Source: Aquimonas sp002352135 (lineage in GTDB: Bacteria; Pseudomonadota; Gammaproteobacteria; Xanthomonadales; Xanthomonadaceae). From it: a stretch of DNA of 64,000 bases. Of the stretch, positions 16,953 to 25,876 are shown in pieces. A model generated the notes under the pieces. That model saw only the letters and a program-made list of their open reading frames with translations, ran no database searches and had not been told where the DNA came from. The number at the start of each line of letters is the position of its first letter. Within the stretch, counting starts at the first letter, position 1. Position numbers and translations under genes: made by a program. The stretch lies in the NCBI GenBank assembly GCA_035440755.1, contig DAORND010000005.1:1-64000 (forward strand), in the 5' to 3' direction.

Positions 16953-17651
16953 ATGAGTGACAAGACGGGCCTGATCGGGCTGGTGGAGGACGACCCGGAT
17001 CAGGCGGTGTTGTTCAGTTATTGGCTGGAGAATGCGGGTTACAACGTTCGGGTCTATCAGGATGCCGCTGACTTCCGTCGCAAGTTGGGTGTCGAGGCCG
17101 TTGACCTGTTGTTGCTCGACTGGAATCTGCCGGATGAGAGCGGGCTGGATGTTCTGAAATGGCTGCGTAGCGAGGGGCATACCAGGCTTCCCGTCATCTT
17201 CCTGACCGCACGCAACGATGAAGCCGACATTATCGATGGCCTGAAGGCAGGTGCGGACGACTATCTAACCAAGCCTGCACGCCAAGGCGAGTTGCTAGCC
17301 CGTGTGGGAGCGATGCTGCGCCGCATGGGTCTGGTCAGCGAGGGCGGCACGGTGGAAGAGTTGCCACCCTATCGAATTGACTTCGGGAAGCGCCGCATAA
17401 GCCTGAATGAGCGGGATGTTGTCCTGACTGAGCGTGAGTTCGATCTGGCGGCATTCCTGTTTCGACGCCGTGGCCGAGTTGTCAGTCGCGATGCCTTGCT
17501 CGAAGGCGTCTGGAACATCCGCAATGATGTGGCAACACGGACGGTCGACACGCACATCAGCCGTTTGCGCAAGAAACTCGAGCTGGCCGGCGAACACGGC
17601 TGGCGCCTGAACGCGGTTTACCAGCACGGCTATCGACTGGAAAGCCAGTAG
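16953..17651 (+). CDS. Orphan OmpR/PhoB-family response regulator
   Basis: A 232-residue two-domain regulator. The N-terminal receiver has the acidic pair (LVEDDPDQ), the phospho-acceptor aspartate in LLLLDWNLPDESG (about residue 54), the Thr in FLTARNDEAD and the Lys in DDYLTKPARQ. The C-terminal winged helix has LTEREFDLAAFLFRRRGRVVS and TRTVDTHISRLRKKL, ending HGYRLES. No histidine kinase gene is adjacent, so its partner is elsewhere. It ends convergent with dxs, with a small hairpin between them. Target genes cannot be read from the sequence. Confidence 0.94.
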   Translation: MSDKTGLIGLVEDDPDQAVLFSYWLENAGYNVRVYQDAADFRRKLGVEAVDLLLLDWNLPDESGLDVLKWLRSEGHTRLPVIFLTARNDEADIIDGLKAGADDYLTKPARQGELLARVGAMLRRMGLVSEGGTVEELPPYRIDFGKRRISLNERDVVLTEREFDLAAFLFRRRGRVVSRDALLEGVWNIRNDVATRTVDTHISRLRKKLELAGEHGWRLNAVYQHGYRLESQ

Positions 17652-17677
17652 TTCAGCCGTACGATCCGGGGCTGAAC
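17651..17677. terminator. Hairpin between convergent response regulator and dxs
   Basis: GTTCAGCC (17651-17658) and GGCTGAAC (17670-17677) form an 8-bp stem with an 11-base loop directly at the stop codon of the response regulator gene, in the 48-base space before the dxs stop. There is no clear U-tract on either side, so termination is inferred from the convergent position. Confidence 0.4.
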
Positions 17678-17699
17678 CAGTGCTTGCTCGATCAGTCGA

Positions 17700-19592
17700 T
17701 CAAGCGTTTGCTGCCATGGGCAAGGCGGGGAAACGACGTCGGATGCTGTCGAGGATGCCAACGGTATCCAGACCGACTTGGCTGAGTAGTTGCTCTCGGC
17801 TGGCGTGCTCCAGATAGCAGTCAGGCAAGCCGAGCATCAGCAAGGGCAGGGATATGCCCTCTTGTGCCAGCAGTTCCGCGACCGCCGATCCAGCGCCGCC
17901 CGCGATCGCGTTGTCTTCCAGCGTCACGAAGGCTTGATGCGACTGGGAGAGTTCGAGCAGCAGAGCCCGATCCAGCGGGCGAATGAATCGCATGTTGACG
18001 ACGGTCGCGTTCAATTCCTTGCCTGCAGATTCCGCGGCCGGCAGCATCGCGCCAAACGCCAATAGTGCGATGCCATGCCCACTGCGCCGCAGTTCGGCCT
18101 TACCCATCGCTATCGGCTCCAGGCTTTCGCCTGCCGCAATGCCCGTACCGCTGCCGCGCGGATAACGTACTGCGGCGGGGCCATCATGCAGGAAGCCAGC
18201 CGTGAGCATGTGTCGGCATTCGGCCTCGTCTGACGGGGCCATCACCACCATGTTGGGGATGCAGCGCAGGAAGCTCAGATCAAAGCTGCCAGCGTGGGTC
18301 GCGCCGTCGGGGCCGACGATGCCAGCGCGATCAATTGCAAACAAAACGTCGAGGTTTTGCAGTGCCACATCGTGGATCAGTTGGTCGTAAGCACGCTGCA
18401 AGAAGGTCGAGTAAATCGCCACGACCGGTTTGGCACCCTCGCACGCCATACCGGCAGCCAAGGTCACCGCGTGCTGCTCGGCGATAGCCACGTCGAAGTA
18501 GCGATTCGGGTATTCCCTGCTGAAGCGCACCAGTCCCGAGCCTTCGCGCATCGCGGGAGTAATCGCCAGCAAGCGCGAATCCGCGTCAGCCATATCGCAC
18601 AGCCAATCAGAAAAGACATCGGTATAGGTCGGTTTTTTCGCCGATGGCTTGGCGACCACGCCCGTCTCTGGATCAAATGGCCCGACGGCGTGCCAGGCAA
18701 TCTGGTCTTCTTCCGCCAGTTCGAAGCCTTTGCCCTTGGTGGTGATGATGTGCAGCAGCTGCGGGCCGCGCATGGATTTGAGGGTGCGCAGAGCGGCCAG
18801 CAATGCAGGGAGATCATGGCCGTCGATGGGTCCGGTGTAGTGGAAGCCCATTTCCTCAAACAGGGTGGACGGCACGAACATGCCTTTCCAGTGTTCTTCC
18901 CAGCGGCGTACGAATCGGGCGGCTGCATTGCGTTTGTCGCCGAGTAGGCGCTTGCCGCCTTCGCGCATCGCATTGAGCGTTCGCGAGGCGGTCATACGGC
19001 CAAACATCTTGGTCATGCCGCCAACATTCTCCGAAATCGACATGCGGTTGTCGTTGAGAACAACGAGCACATTCGGTTCCGGTTGCATGCCGCCAGCATG
19101 GTTGAGCGCCTCGTAGGCCATTCCTGCGGTCATCGCGCCATCGCCAATCACGGCGACGACTTGTCGCGGATCGCCTTGATGAGCGGCCGCAACAGCCATA
19201 CCGAGCGCCGCCGAGATCGAGGTCGAGCTGTGGCCGACGCCAAACGCATCGAACACCGATTCCTCGCGTTTGGGGAACGGCGCGACACCATCTTTCTGCT
19301 TGACAGTGTGAATAAGGTCGCGACGTCCGGTCAGGATCTTGTGCGGGTAGCACTGGTGGCCGACGTCCCACACCAGACGATCTTCCGGCGTTTCAAACAA
19401 CCAGTGCAGCGCTACCGTTAGTTCGACAACGCCAAGCCCTGCAGCGAAGTGGCCACCACTCCTGCCGACGGATTCGATCAGATAGGCGCGGAGTTCGGCA
19501 GCGAGCGCGGGCAGCTGGTCTTCGGGGAGCTGGCGCAATTCAGCCGGTGAGGCGACCGCTGACAGCAAAGGATAGCGCTGGACATCAATCAT
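17700..19592 (-). CDS. dxs: 1-deoxy-D-xylulose-5-phosphate synthase
   Basis: Thiamine-diphosphate enzyme that condenses pyruvate and glyceraldehyde-3-phosphate in the first step of the MEP isoprenoid pathway. The 630-residue protein has the N-terminal SVGRSGGHFAAGLGVVELTVALH region, VWDVGHQCYPHKILTGR, the ThDP-binding GDGAMTAGMAYEALNHAG, HIITTKGKGFELAE, and the pyrimidine-domain FDVAIAEQHAVTLAAG with the conserved Glu. Full length for the family. The common upstream partner ispA is not next to it; about 390 bases without a gene precede it, so its promoter is probably there. Confidence 0.98.
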   Translation of the reverse strand: MIDVQRYPLLSAVASPAELRQLPEDQLPALAAELRAYLIESVGRSGGHFAAGLGVVELTVALHWLFETPEDRLVWDVGHQCYPHKILTGRRDLIHTVKQKDGVAPFPKREESVFDAFGVGHSSTSISAALGMAVAAAHQGDPRQVVAVIGDGAMTAGMAYEALNHAGGMQPEPNVLVVLNDNRMSISENVGGMTKMFGRMTASRTLNAMREGGKRLLGDKRNAAARFVRRWEEHWKGMFVPSTLFEEMGFHYTGPIDGHDLPALLAALRTLKSMRGPQLLHIITTKGKGFELAEEDQIAWHAVGPFDPETGVVAKPSAKKPTYTDVFSDWLCDMADADSRLLAITPAMREGSGLVRFSREYPNRYFDVAIAEQHAVTLAAGMACEGAKPVVAIYSTFLQRAYDQLIHDVALQNLDVLFAIDRAGIVGPDGATHAGSFDLSFLRCIPNMVVMAPSDEAECRHMLTAGFLHDGPAAVRYPRGSGTGIAAGESLEPIAMGKAELRRSGHGIALLAFGAMLPAAESAGKELNATVVNMRFIRPLDRALLLELSQSHQAFVTLEDNAIAGGAGSAVAELLAQEGISLPLLMLGLPDCYLEHASREQLLSQVGLDTVGILDSIRRRFPALPMAANA

Positions 19593-19981
19593 CTGGAAAT
19601 TGTCGGGTAGTCGCGCGCCAAGGGCAAGAAAACCGTGGCAAAGACTGAGAATGACCGTTCATCGCGCCACCGCGAGCAGTCATGTCCGTCCTTGGCGACT
19701 GCCACCGGCGCCAATCAAAGCCGGTGCCTGCGCACTCCGCCCGCCATCTCAAGGGGTCTAGTCGATGTGCCCGTGCCGCGTTGCCGTGACAATCACGTGG
19801 CGGCCCCTGGGCGGATGGCAGCCGAAACATTGCACTTTCCGATGGCGCTGCGACGGATTGCTCGTCGTGGCACAGTCACATTGCCATTGCCGCAGACACG
19901 GCCAGCGCGAAGGTTCCCGAGAGGCACCCCACGCGCCATGATCCGCGTTCAATCGCGCTGTTGTGCAAACACCATGGGCAG
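19593..19981. other. Gene-free stretch upstream of dxs
   Basis: This 389-base gap lies between dxs and the next leftward gene. Open frames here have no recognisable product. It holds a 7-bp inverted repeat around 19703-19727 (CACCGGC and GCCGGTG). It must contain the dxs promoter, but no hexamer pair stands out to the eye. Otherwise nothing was seen. Confidence 0.4.
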
Positions 19982-21088
19982 CTACGCTGCGACTCGGAGT
20001 CGTCCCCAAAGCGCCGCGCGTACATCGTCCAGTCGCTGTTTATCCGCGCCTTCCGCTTCCACGTGGCCTGTAACCAGATACGCGTTGATCAGATCGGCAA
20101 CCTCGTTTGCCGGGCTTCCACTCTGCGTCGCGATCATTTCCACGGTCCCTGCCTGTCGCATCATCGCGGTGGCGATGCGGAAGTGGCGAGGAAACTCCCG
20201 TTCAATCTGCGGCCAGCGCACCAGTTTGAAGGTTTGCTCGGGACCGAAGCCGATCACATCCCCTTTGCCAGCGTGCAATGCTGCCAACCAGAGGAGCCGC
20301 ATCCAGGAGTGTTCCGCCGGGTCGTCCTTCCGAAGTCGTTCGAGTTGCGATTTTTCCACGCGTGCCAGGTTTTCCGACGAAATGGCTTGCGTCAGAGTGG
20401 AGAGTAATGACTTCAGTGTGGGGCCAGCGATGTAGGTCTGGCTTGCTGGGTCCAAGATGAGCCGTTGGCCGTCTTGCAATGGGTAGGCTACGGCAGCGTC
20501 CAGTGCGCCGGTCTGCAAGTAATCAACCAACAGTACCGGCTGGGTGCCAGCGTCTTGCGATGCGTCTGATATGGCGACGGTCCGGTCCTGCTTCGGTTCG
20601 GACAAGCTTTGCGTTGCAGTGACAGAATCCGTACTTGGCGGGGTGTCTTCTTTCACCACTGCGTGGGCGACGGATTTCTCGGCGCTTTCGACGCGCTCGG
20701 GCGGCGGCGTCTGTGTTGGCGTGGCGGGCAACGGCGAAGACTGACTGGCTCCGTTTGCCGCGATGCATGTGGGCTCGACGCGTCTAAGCAATTGACGCAT
20801 TACTTCCTCGACGCCAGAGACGGACAGAGGCCGCGGCAAACGATACCGGGCATCGGTGCCAGCGCCCGAGGTATGCGCAACGATACAGCGCCCCGTGCTT
20901 TGCGCGCGGAGCCAGTCCATTTGTCCGTAGATGGAGTCAATATCGATGATCAGTACATCGGCATTGAGATCCTTTATCAGTGCGAAGGGCTCGCCCAGCT
21001 CCTTGTTGACTTGATCAAACCAAGTACGAAGTGTCGTCTCGTCGTCGCGATTGAAACCCGACAGCGCTACCGTTTGAACAGACCCCAT
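19982..21088 (-). CDS. Unknown two-domain protein with receiver-like N-terminus
   Basis: A 368-residue protein I do not recognise. Residues 1-105 alternate hydrophobic strands and helices like a receiver or Rossmann domain (VQTVALSGFNRDDE, then DVLIIDIDSIYGQMDWLRAQ, GRCIVAHTSG), with an acidic strand end but no clear receiver lysine. Residues about 110-190 form a Ser/Pro/Thr/Glu-rich linker. The C-terminal part (about 190-368) is mixed alpha/beta and conserved-looking (DVIGFGPEQTFKLVRWPQIEREF, ATQSGSPANEVADLINAYL). The ATG at 21088 follows GGGGGA; a GTG at 21127 would add 13 residues. It is a cytoplasmic, perhaps signalling, protein. Neighbours (HNH nuclease, dxs) give no clue. Confidence 0.75.
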   Translation of the reverse strand: MGSVQTVALSGFNRDDETTLRTWFDQVNKELGEPFALIKDLNADVLIIDIDSIYGQMDWLRAQSTGRCIVAHTSGAGTDARYRLPRPLSVSGVEEVMRQLLRRVEPTCIAANGASQSSPLPATPTQTPPPERVESAEKSVAHAVVKEDTPPSTDSVTATQSLSEPKQDRTVAISDASQDAGTQPVLLVDYLQTGALDAAVAYPLQDGQRLILDPASQTYIAGPTLKSLLSTLTQAISSENLARVEKSQLERLRKDDPAEHSWMRLLWLAALHAGKGDVIGFGPEQTFKLVRWPQIEREFPRHFRIATAMMRQAGTVEMIATQSGSPANEVADLINAYLVTGHVEAEGADKQRLDDVRAALWGRLRVAA

Positions 21089-21235
21089 GAATCCCCCGGA
21101 GGGCGGGTGTTTGGCCGTAGCCTTCACCCTTGCCCAGTAAGTAGTCCACGACTGCGCGTGGTTGCATAGTCTTGCCGGGGCGGATTGTTGCCGCTTGCTG
21201 ACAAAGGTGCAATGCGGCGGGTCAGGAACTCACGA

Positions 21236-21841
21236 TCATGCGCTGCACACAACATCCCGCCGTTCGCGAGGAAGGTGGCTTCTCAGGAACTCCATTTGAT
21301 CCGCGAGGATATTGCGATTGGACAGGATCAGGTGCTCCACCCAGCTTGGGCGATAGGGCACTGCAAGCAGTGGCATGTGCGCCTCTTGGGGCGTTCGGTT
21401 GCCTTTGCGAAGGTTGCAGGGCAGGCAAGCACTAACGACGTTCTGCCACACATCGCGGCCCCCGCGAGAGGTCGGAATGACATGATCCCGCGTCAGCTCG
21501 TAGCGATTGAACTGCCCTCCGCAGTAGAGGCAAAGATGGCGATCACGCGCAAACAGGGCGGCATTGTTCAGAGCGGGCGCGGGATCAATAGACGCCGGGC
21601 GAGCGTGCCCGCGTGATGCAATGATCGGATGCAACGCGATGAGGCTTTGCTGTCCACTGCACCGGTTGAATCCGCCGTGGACGGTCAGGCAGGTTTCGCC
21701 AAGCGTCCAGGCAACCGCATCGCGAACATACAGGCAGACCGCGTCCTGCCAACTGATCCAATCCAGTATTCGCCCGTGCGCATCCAGTGACAGCACACGA
21801 GTACGGTGCAGCGTCCCCTGGTGGGGTTCGACCAACAGCAT
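21236..21841 (-). CDS. HNH endonuclease family protein
   Basis: A 201-residue protein whose C-terminal half carries a zinc-ribbon HNH module: LCLYCGGQF (first CxxC), LTRDHVIPTSRGG with the catalytic His, WQNVVSACLPCNLRKGNRT with the Asn and second CxxC. The N-terminal half (VLSLDAHGRILDWISWQDAV) is a conserved addition seen in chromosomal HNH proteins of this group that are not linked to phage. The protein ends in conserved-looking VPYRPSWVEHLILSNRNILADQM. It stands alone without methylase or toxin partners. Role unknown; repair or a restriction-like role are possible. Confidence 0.88.
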   Translation of the reverse strand: MLLVEPHQGTLHRTRVLSLDAHGRILDWISWQDAVCLYVRDAVAWTLGETCLTVHGGFNRCSGQQSLIALHPIIASRGHARPASIDPAPALNNAALFARDRHLCLYCGGQFNRYELTRDHVIPTSRGGRDVWQNVVSACLPCNLRKGNRTPQEAHMPLLAVPYRPSWVEHLILSNRNILADQMEFLRSHLPRERRDVVCSA

Positions 21842-22019
21842 GCCCTCCTCCCCGGTTCAACGGTTGGAATGAAGCGAATTGCCGTCAATGCCTCGTACTG
21901 GTCCCCTTCTGGCACCAACACAAAGCGTTCGAACTTCCCTGTTCCGACCGTGCAATGTACGGTCTGCGACACGATTTTGTACCCACAATGCTACGCCGCC
22001 ATGAAGGCAAGGTCAGCCG

Positions 22020-22508
22020 CTACAGCGGCTTGGCCATGCGAATCAGTTCGGGACCGAATCCATTGGCCTCATACAGCTCTCGAGCACGCGCATTGCCGGG
22101 GAACACGGCCAGCGTCAGGCGCTCGCACCGATGCTCGCGCGCGAAGGATTCCGCATACAGCAACAAGGCGCGCCCGACCCCTTTGCCATCCGCTTGCTTG
22201 CTTACGGCAAGGTCGCTGATGTGGCAGTTGAGGTGGCCGGTAAAAAAGTCGGTTACGGTCTGCAAGTGCACAAAGCCCAGACGCTGACCATTGCCATCGT
22301 CCTCTGCGACAAACATGAAGGAACCCGGTGGCTGGTCCTCGAGATGTCTGATCAGATCGCGACGGATACCTTCAATCACCACATTTCGCTTGCGCCATTT
22401 GGGCAGGTCGAAGTCAACGAAACGTTCGGTCAATCCGAGGATAAAGTCATCATCGTCCGCTTCGGCAGCGCGGATGAAGACTTCGGTATCACCAGCTTGG
22501 ATGTGCAT
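22020..22508 (-). CDS. GNAT-family N-acetyltransferase
   Basis: A 162-residue protein with the GNAT fold: VFIRAAEADDDDFILGLTERF as strand 1/helix 1, the central strands GSFMFVAEDDGNGQRLGFVHL, and motif A for acetyl-CoA binding (CHISDLAVSKQADGKGVGRALLLY, with Q/G-x-x-G-x-G/A as ADGKGVG), then LTLAVFPGNARARELYEANGF. The acceptor substrate cannot be told from sequence. It lies alone between the HNH gene and an acyl-CoA dehydrogenase. Confidence 0.92.
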   Translation of the reverse strand: MHIQAGDTEVFIRAAEADDDDFILGLTERFVDFDLPKWRKRNVVIEGIRRDLIRHLEDQPPGSFMFVAEDDGNGQRLGFVHLQTVTDFFTGHLNCHISDLAVSKQADGKGVGRALLLYAESFAREHRCERLTLAVFPGNARARELYEANGFGPELIRMAKPL

Positions 22509-22632
22509 TGTCGCAACAGTGAGGGAAAGACAGGCGCTTTGTACCTCAAGCGCATGCTTGCTGAAAAGCGGCAGCGCGGAAATGTCGATGTTTCCGCGCT
22601 GCAGAGGGTAAAGATGCGATGAGGGATTGGTG

Positions 22633-24414
22633 TCAGCCGAAAGCGTCGGAGGACAAGGACATCAGGCTTTCGGCACCGGCGCGGATGGCGCTGGCATGGC
22701 TCTGACAGCGCGGCAGAATGCGTTTGAAGTAGAACTGGGCGGTCGCGCGTTTGGCTTGGCGGATGTCGAGTTTGCTGCGATCAGCGGCGGCCACGCTACG
22801 TGCCCACCAATAGGCCAGACTGACGTAGCCCGAGTAGAACAGATAGTCGACTGCCGCGGCGCCAAGCTCTTCGGGATCGCGTTGGATGCGTTGTGCGATG
22901 TCCAGCGTCAACTGCTGCCAATCCTGGGCCGCTTGCGCCAGCGGTGCGACAAACTCCGCCAGTTCATTGACGTGCGCGTTCTGCGAGCAGAATTCGACGA
23001 TCATGCCGAGAAATTGTTTGAACCCTGCACCCTGCTGTTGGATGACTTTGCGACCCAGCAGGTCGAGCGCCTGGATCTGCGTGGTGCCTTCATAGATCGT
23101 GGTGATGCGCGCGTCGCGCGCGAGTTGCTCCATGCCCCATTCGCGTACGTAGCCATGTCCGCCGAAGCATTGCAGTGCGTGGTAGGTGCATTCGCAGGCG
23201 GCTTCGGTCAGCAGTCCTTTGACAATGGGTGTCAAGAAGGAGAGCAGGCTATCGGCTTCGGTTCGGGTGGCGTCGTCGCCATGTTCGACCAGATCGACCA
23301 GGCTGGCCGCATGCAGGGCCATCAAGCGGCCACCCTCGACGAAAGCCTTGCAGGTGAACAACATGCGTCGGATATCGGGATGCACGATCAAGGGGTCGGC
23401 GGCTTTTTCTGGTGCCTTGGTGCCGCTCAGCGAGCGCATTTGCAGGCGCTCACGGCTGTACGCCAGTGCTCCTTGGTAAGCGCGCTCAATCAGTCCCAGT
23501 CCCTGAATGCCGACGCCCAGGCGTGCGGCATTCATCATGGTGAACATCGCCGCAAGGCCTTTGTTCGGAGCGCCGATCAGCCATCCCTCCGCAGCGTCGA
23601 AATTCATCACACAGGTCGCCGACGCATGGATGCCCATCTTGTGTTCGATCGATCCCACATGGACGGTATTGCGTGAGCCAAGCACGCCATCCTTTCCCAC
23701 CTTGAACTTCGGCACCACGAACATCGAAATACCGCGCGTTCCCGCAGGGGCATCTGGCAGTCGCGCCAGCACCAGATGGACGATGTTCTCAGACAGATCG
23801 TGATCGCCGCCGGTGATGAATATCTTCGTGCCCGAGATGGCATAGCCGCCGCTTTGCAGCGGTTCGGCGCGCGTTTTCAAGAGGCCGAGATCCGAGCCGC
23901 AATGGGGTTCGGTCAGGCACATCGTGCCGGTCCAGCGACCTTCCACGATGGGGCGCAGAAACACCTGCTGCTGCCAAGCCTCGCCGTGATGTTTGATGGC
24001 ATTGACAGCGCCATGCGAGAGCAGCGGATAGTTGCCCCAGGACAGGTTCGCGGCGTCGACGAGTTCCTTGAAGACCGCACCAAGCACCTCAGGCAGGCCT
24101 TGGCCTCCGTCCTCTTCGGCAGCGGTCAGGCCACTCCAGCCGTTTTCCGCGAACTGCGCGAAGGCCTCCTTGAATCCCGCCGGTGTACGAACTTCGCCGT
24201 TCTCCGGGTCGAAATGACAGCCCTCGGCATCACCACTCGCATTCAGCGGGGCGAGAACCTGCTCGGCGAAGCGGGCCGCTTCGTCCAAAATCGCGTCGCT
24301 GAGTTCCCGATTGCAGGCGTCGCCAATCGGCAGGCGGGCGCAATGTGCCTGCAGATCAAGCACGTCATGAAGGGCGAATCGCAGGTCATGCAGCGGTGCG
24401 CGGTAGGCAGTCAT
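22633..24414 (-). CDS. Acyl-CoA dehydrogenase, long C-terminal-extension type
   Basis: FAD-dependent oxidation of an acyl-CoA to the 2-enoyl-CoA. The 593-residue protein has the N-terminal helical domain with a DUF-type extension, the middle beta-domain (GTMCLTEPHCGSDLGLLKTRA, GTKIFITGGDHD), and the C-terminal helical domain with ECTYHALQCFGGHGYVREWGMEQLARDARITTIYEGTTQIQALDL, containing the signature and catalytic Glu region. A further C-terminal helical region (about 470-593) is typical of the 600-residue subclass. No electron-transfer flavoprotein or thiolase genes are adjacent. Chain-length preference is not readable. Confidence 0.94.
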   Translation of the reverse strand: MTAYRAPLHDLRFALHDVLDLQAHCARLPIGDACNRELSDAILDEAARFAEQVLAPLNASGDAEGCHFDPENGEVRTPAGFKEAFAQFAENGWSGLTAAEEDGGQGLPEVLGAVFKELVDAANLSWGNYPLLSHGAVNAIKHHGEAWQQQVFLRPIVEGRWTGTMCLTEPHCGSDLGLLKTRAEPLQSGGYAISGTKIFITGGDHDLSENIVHLVLARLPDAPAGTRGISMFVVPKFKVGKDGVLGSRNTVHVGSIEHKMGIHASATCVMNFDAAEGWLIGAPNKGLAAMFTMMNAARLGVGIQGLGLIERAYQGALAYSRERLQMRSLSGTKAPEKAADPLIVHPDIRRMLFTCKAFVEGGRLMALHAASLVDLVEHGDDATRTEADSLLSFLTPIVKGLLTEAACECTYHALQCFGGHGYVREWGMEQLARDARITTIYEGTTQIQALDLLGRKVIQQQGAGFKQFLGMIVEFCSQNAHVNELAEFVAPLAQAAQDWQQLTLDIAQRIQRDPEELGAAAVDYLFYSGYVSLAYWWARSVAAADRSKLDIRQAKRATAQFYFKRILPRCQSHASAIRAGAESLMSLSSDAFG

Positions 24415-24471
24415 GGCGGAGGTTCCGTTGTTGTCGTGGCAATGAGACGAAGCGAGGGCAACGCGTGAGGG

Positions 24472-24969
24472 TCAGCGCAACACGCCCGGCAGGCCGGGCA
24501 TCGGCGTCAGTGAACTGCTGAACTCGAATGCGTCGCGCCGCGCGCGTGGCTCCAGCGACACGATCTCGCCGCTCAGCTTGTAGCCAACACCCTTGCGCGA
24601 TTGCAAGGCAGCGTCGATGCGTTGCTGCAACGAGGCATCCGGTGCGACGCGAAGTTCCAGAATCTCGGTCGAACCGGTAGCGACCATCACGGGTTCAGAT
24701 GCCGCGAGCGTCATGGGCGGCAGTCCGTCGATGCTCAGTTGTGCCGAACTCACCTGCAAACGCATGCCGACCGTGCTGTAGTTCTGCAGCCGGAGCAGCA
24801 ATACCCACTGGCCCGACGGCTCCACCCGAAGTTCTTGCAAGCTGGCGGTAGGCGGAAAAATCCGCACCTTCGGCCCCGACTGGCAGGCACTCAGCAGAAC
24901 CCCGCACCCGGCGAGCAGAATGCTCAGGAAAAATCGCGAAAAGCACTTCTGAATCAAGCTGTTTGGCAT
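24472..24969 (-). CDS. LEA type 2/WHy-like lipoprotein
   Basis: A 165-residue secreted protein. The N-terminus has a hydrophobic segment and a lipobox (LLSACQS, Cys near residue 29), so it is probably anchored in the envelope. The mature part has a beta-sandwich pattern like LEA_2/WHy proteins: PTASLQELRVEPSGQWVLLLRLQNYSTVGMRLQVSSAQLSIDG, with the typical N-Y-S/N-x-V/P motif. The start at 24969 has AGGAG seven bases upstream. It lies 57 bases from the acyl-CoA dehydrogenase on the same strand, but any functional link is unclear. Confidence 0.8.
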   Translation of the reverse strand: MPNSLIQKCFSRFFLSILLAGCGVLLSACQSGPKVRIFPPTASLQELRVEPSGQWVLLLRLQNYSTVGMRLQVSSAQLSIDGLPPMTLAASEPVMVATGSTEILELRVAPDASLQQRIDAALQSRKGVGYKLSGEIVSLEPRARRDAFEFSSSLTPMPGLPGVLR

Positions 24970-25043
24970 GACCATTCTCCTGCGTATGGAAAAGCATAAC
25001 AGAGCGTCTGGCGGCTGCGCAGATGAGGCGTTGCGTCGCCAAC

Positions 25044-25766
25044 TCAGGTGGGCGTGGGGAGTAGGCTTAGGCCCTCGGCACGGATCGTCAGCGAACTTTG
25101 CTGCGTGTACCAGTCGCCCAGCACGATCCGTTCCGCCGGGACGGCGTCGTCCAGTGTGATGCGATGTCGCGCTGGACGATGGGTGTGGCCGTGAATCAAT
25201 CGGGTGATGCCGAACTGTTGCAAGGTGCGTCGCACGGTATCCGCGTTGACGTCGGTGATATGACTGGCCAACTGGCTTTGATGCGACTTGCTGGCCTCTC
25301 TGGCCCGCTGTGCGAAGGCGCGTCGTGCGGCAAGCGGCTGGGAAAGAAAATTGGCTTGCCACACGGGATCGCGCGACTGGCGTCGAAACGCTTGATACGC
25401 TAGGTCATCCGTACACAACAAATCGCCGTGCATCAGCAGTGTCGGGTGAGTCTCCAACGTGATGACGCACGGGTCGGGGAGGAGACGCATGTGACACCGT
25501 GCGGCGTAGTCGCCACCGAGCAGAAAATCCCGGTTGCCGCGCATGAAAAAGAGCTCGACGCCCTTGTCGGCCAGTGTTCGCAGTGAGTCGGCGACCCACG
25601 CTGCCAACGCCGCGTCGTCGTCGTCACCGAGCCAGGCTTCGAACAGATCGCCCAGAATGAACAGTCGCCGGGCTTCGGCAGCCTGGTCGTGCAGGAAGGC
25701 CTCGAATCGCGCGCTGATGTCGGGGCGATCCTCGGCCAGATGAAGGTCAGCGATGAATAGATCCAT
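25044..25766 (-). CDS. lpxH: UDP-2,3-diacylglucosamine diphosphatase
   Basis: Calcineurin-like Mn-dependent hydrolase that makes lipid X from UDP-2,3-diacylglucosamine in lipid A synthesis at the inner membrane. The 240-residue protein shows all metallophosphoesterase motifs in order: DLHLAE, GDLFEAWLGDDD, MRGNRDFLLG, LLMHGDLLCTDD and IHGHTHRPARH. The start ATG (25766) follows a GGTGG. Upstream frame extension contains no family sequence. It follows the cyclophilin gene by 110 bases on the same strand, the usual ppi-lpxH pairing. Confidence 0.97.
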   Translation of the reverse strand: MDLFIADLHLAEDRPDISARFEAFLHDQAAEARRLFILGDLFEAWLGDDDDAALAAWVADSLRTLADKGVELFFMRGNRDFLLGGDYAARCHMRLLPDPCVITLETHPTLLMHGDLLCTDDLAYQAFRRQSRDPVWQANFLSQPLAARRAFAQRAREASKSHQSQLASHITDVNADTVRRTLQQFGITRLIHGHTHRPARHRITLDDAVPAERIVLGDWYTQQSSLTIRAEGLSLLPTPT

Positions 25767-25876
25767 CAAAGCCACCCGAGACTCTGCCGTGCCTGGGCGC
25801 GGCAGAGTGGCGTGGCGGACGTGCCGGTCGCTGGCTTGCGATGCCAGACGACCTCGGGCTTTGCGCGCGGCACCGA

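Noticed and set aside
19635..20435. 266-codon plus-strand frame across the dxs upstream gap
   Set aside because: Mostly antisense to the unknown gene at 19982-21088, low-complexity Arg/Ser/Ala composition, no ribosome-binding site.
21685..21972. 95-codon minus-strand frame upstream of the HNH gene
   Set aside because: Overlaps the HNH coding region in another frame for most of its length; no convincing motif in the unique part.
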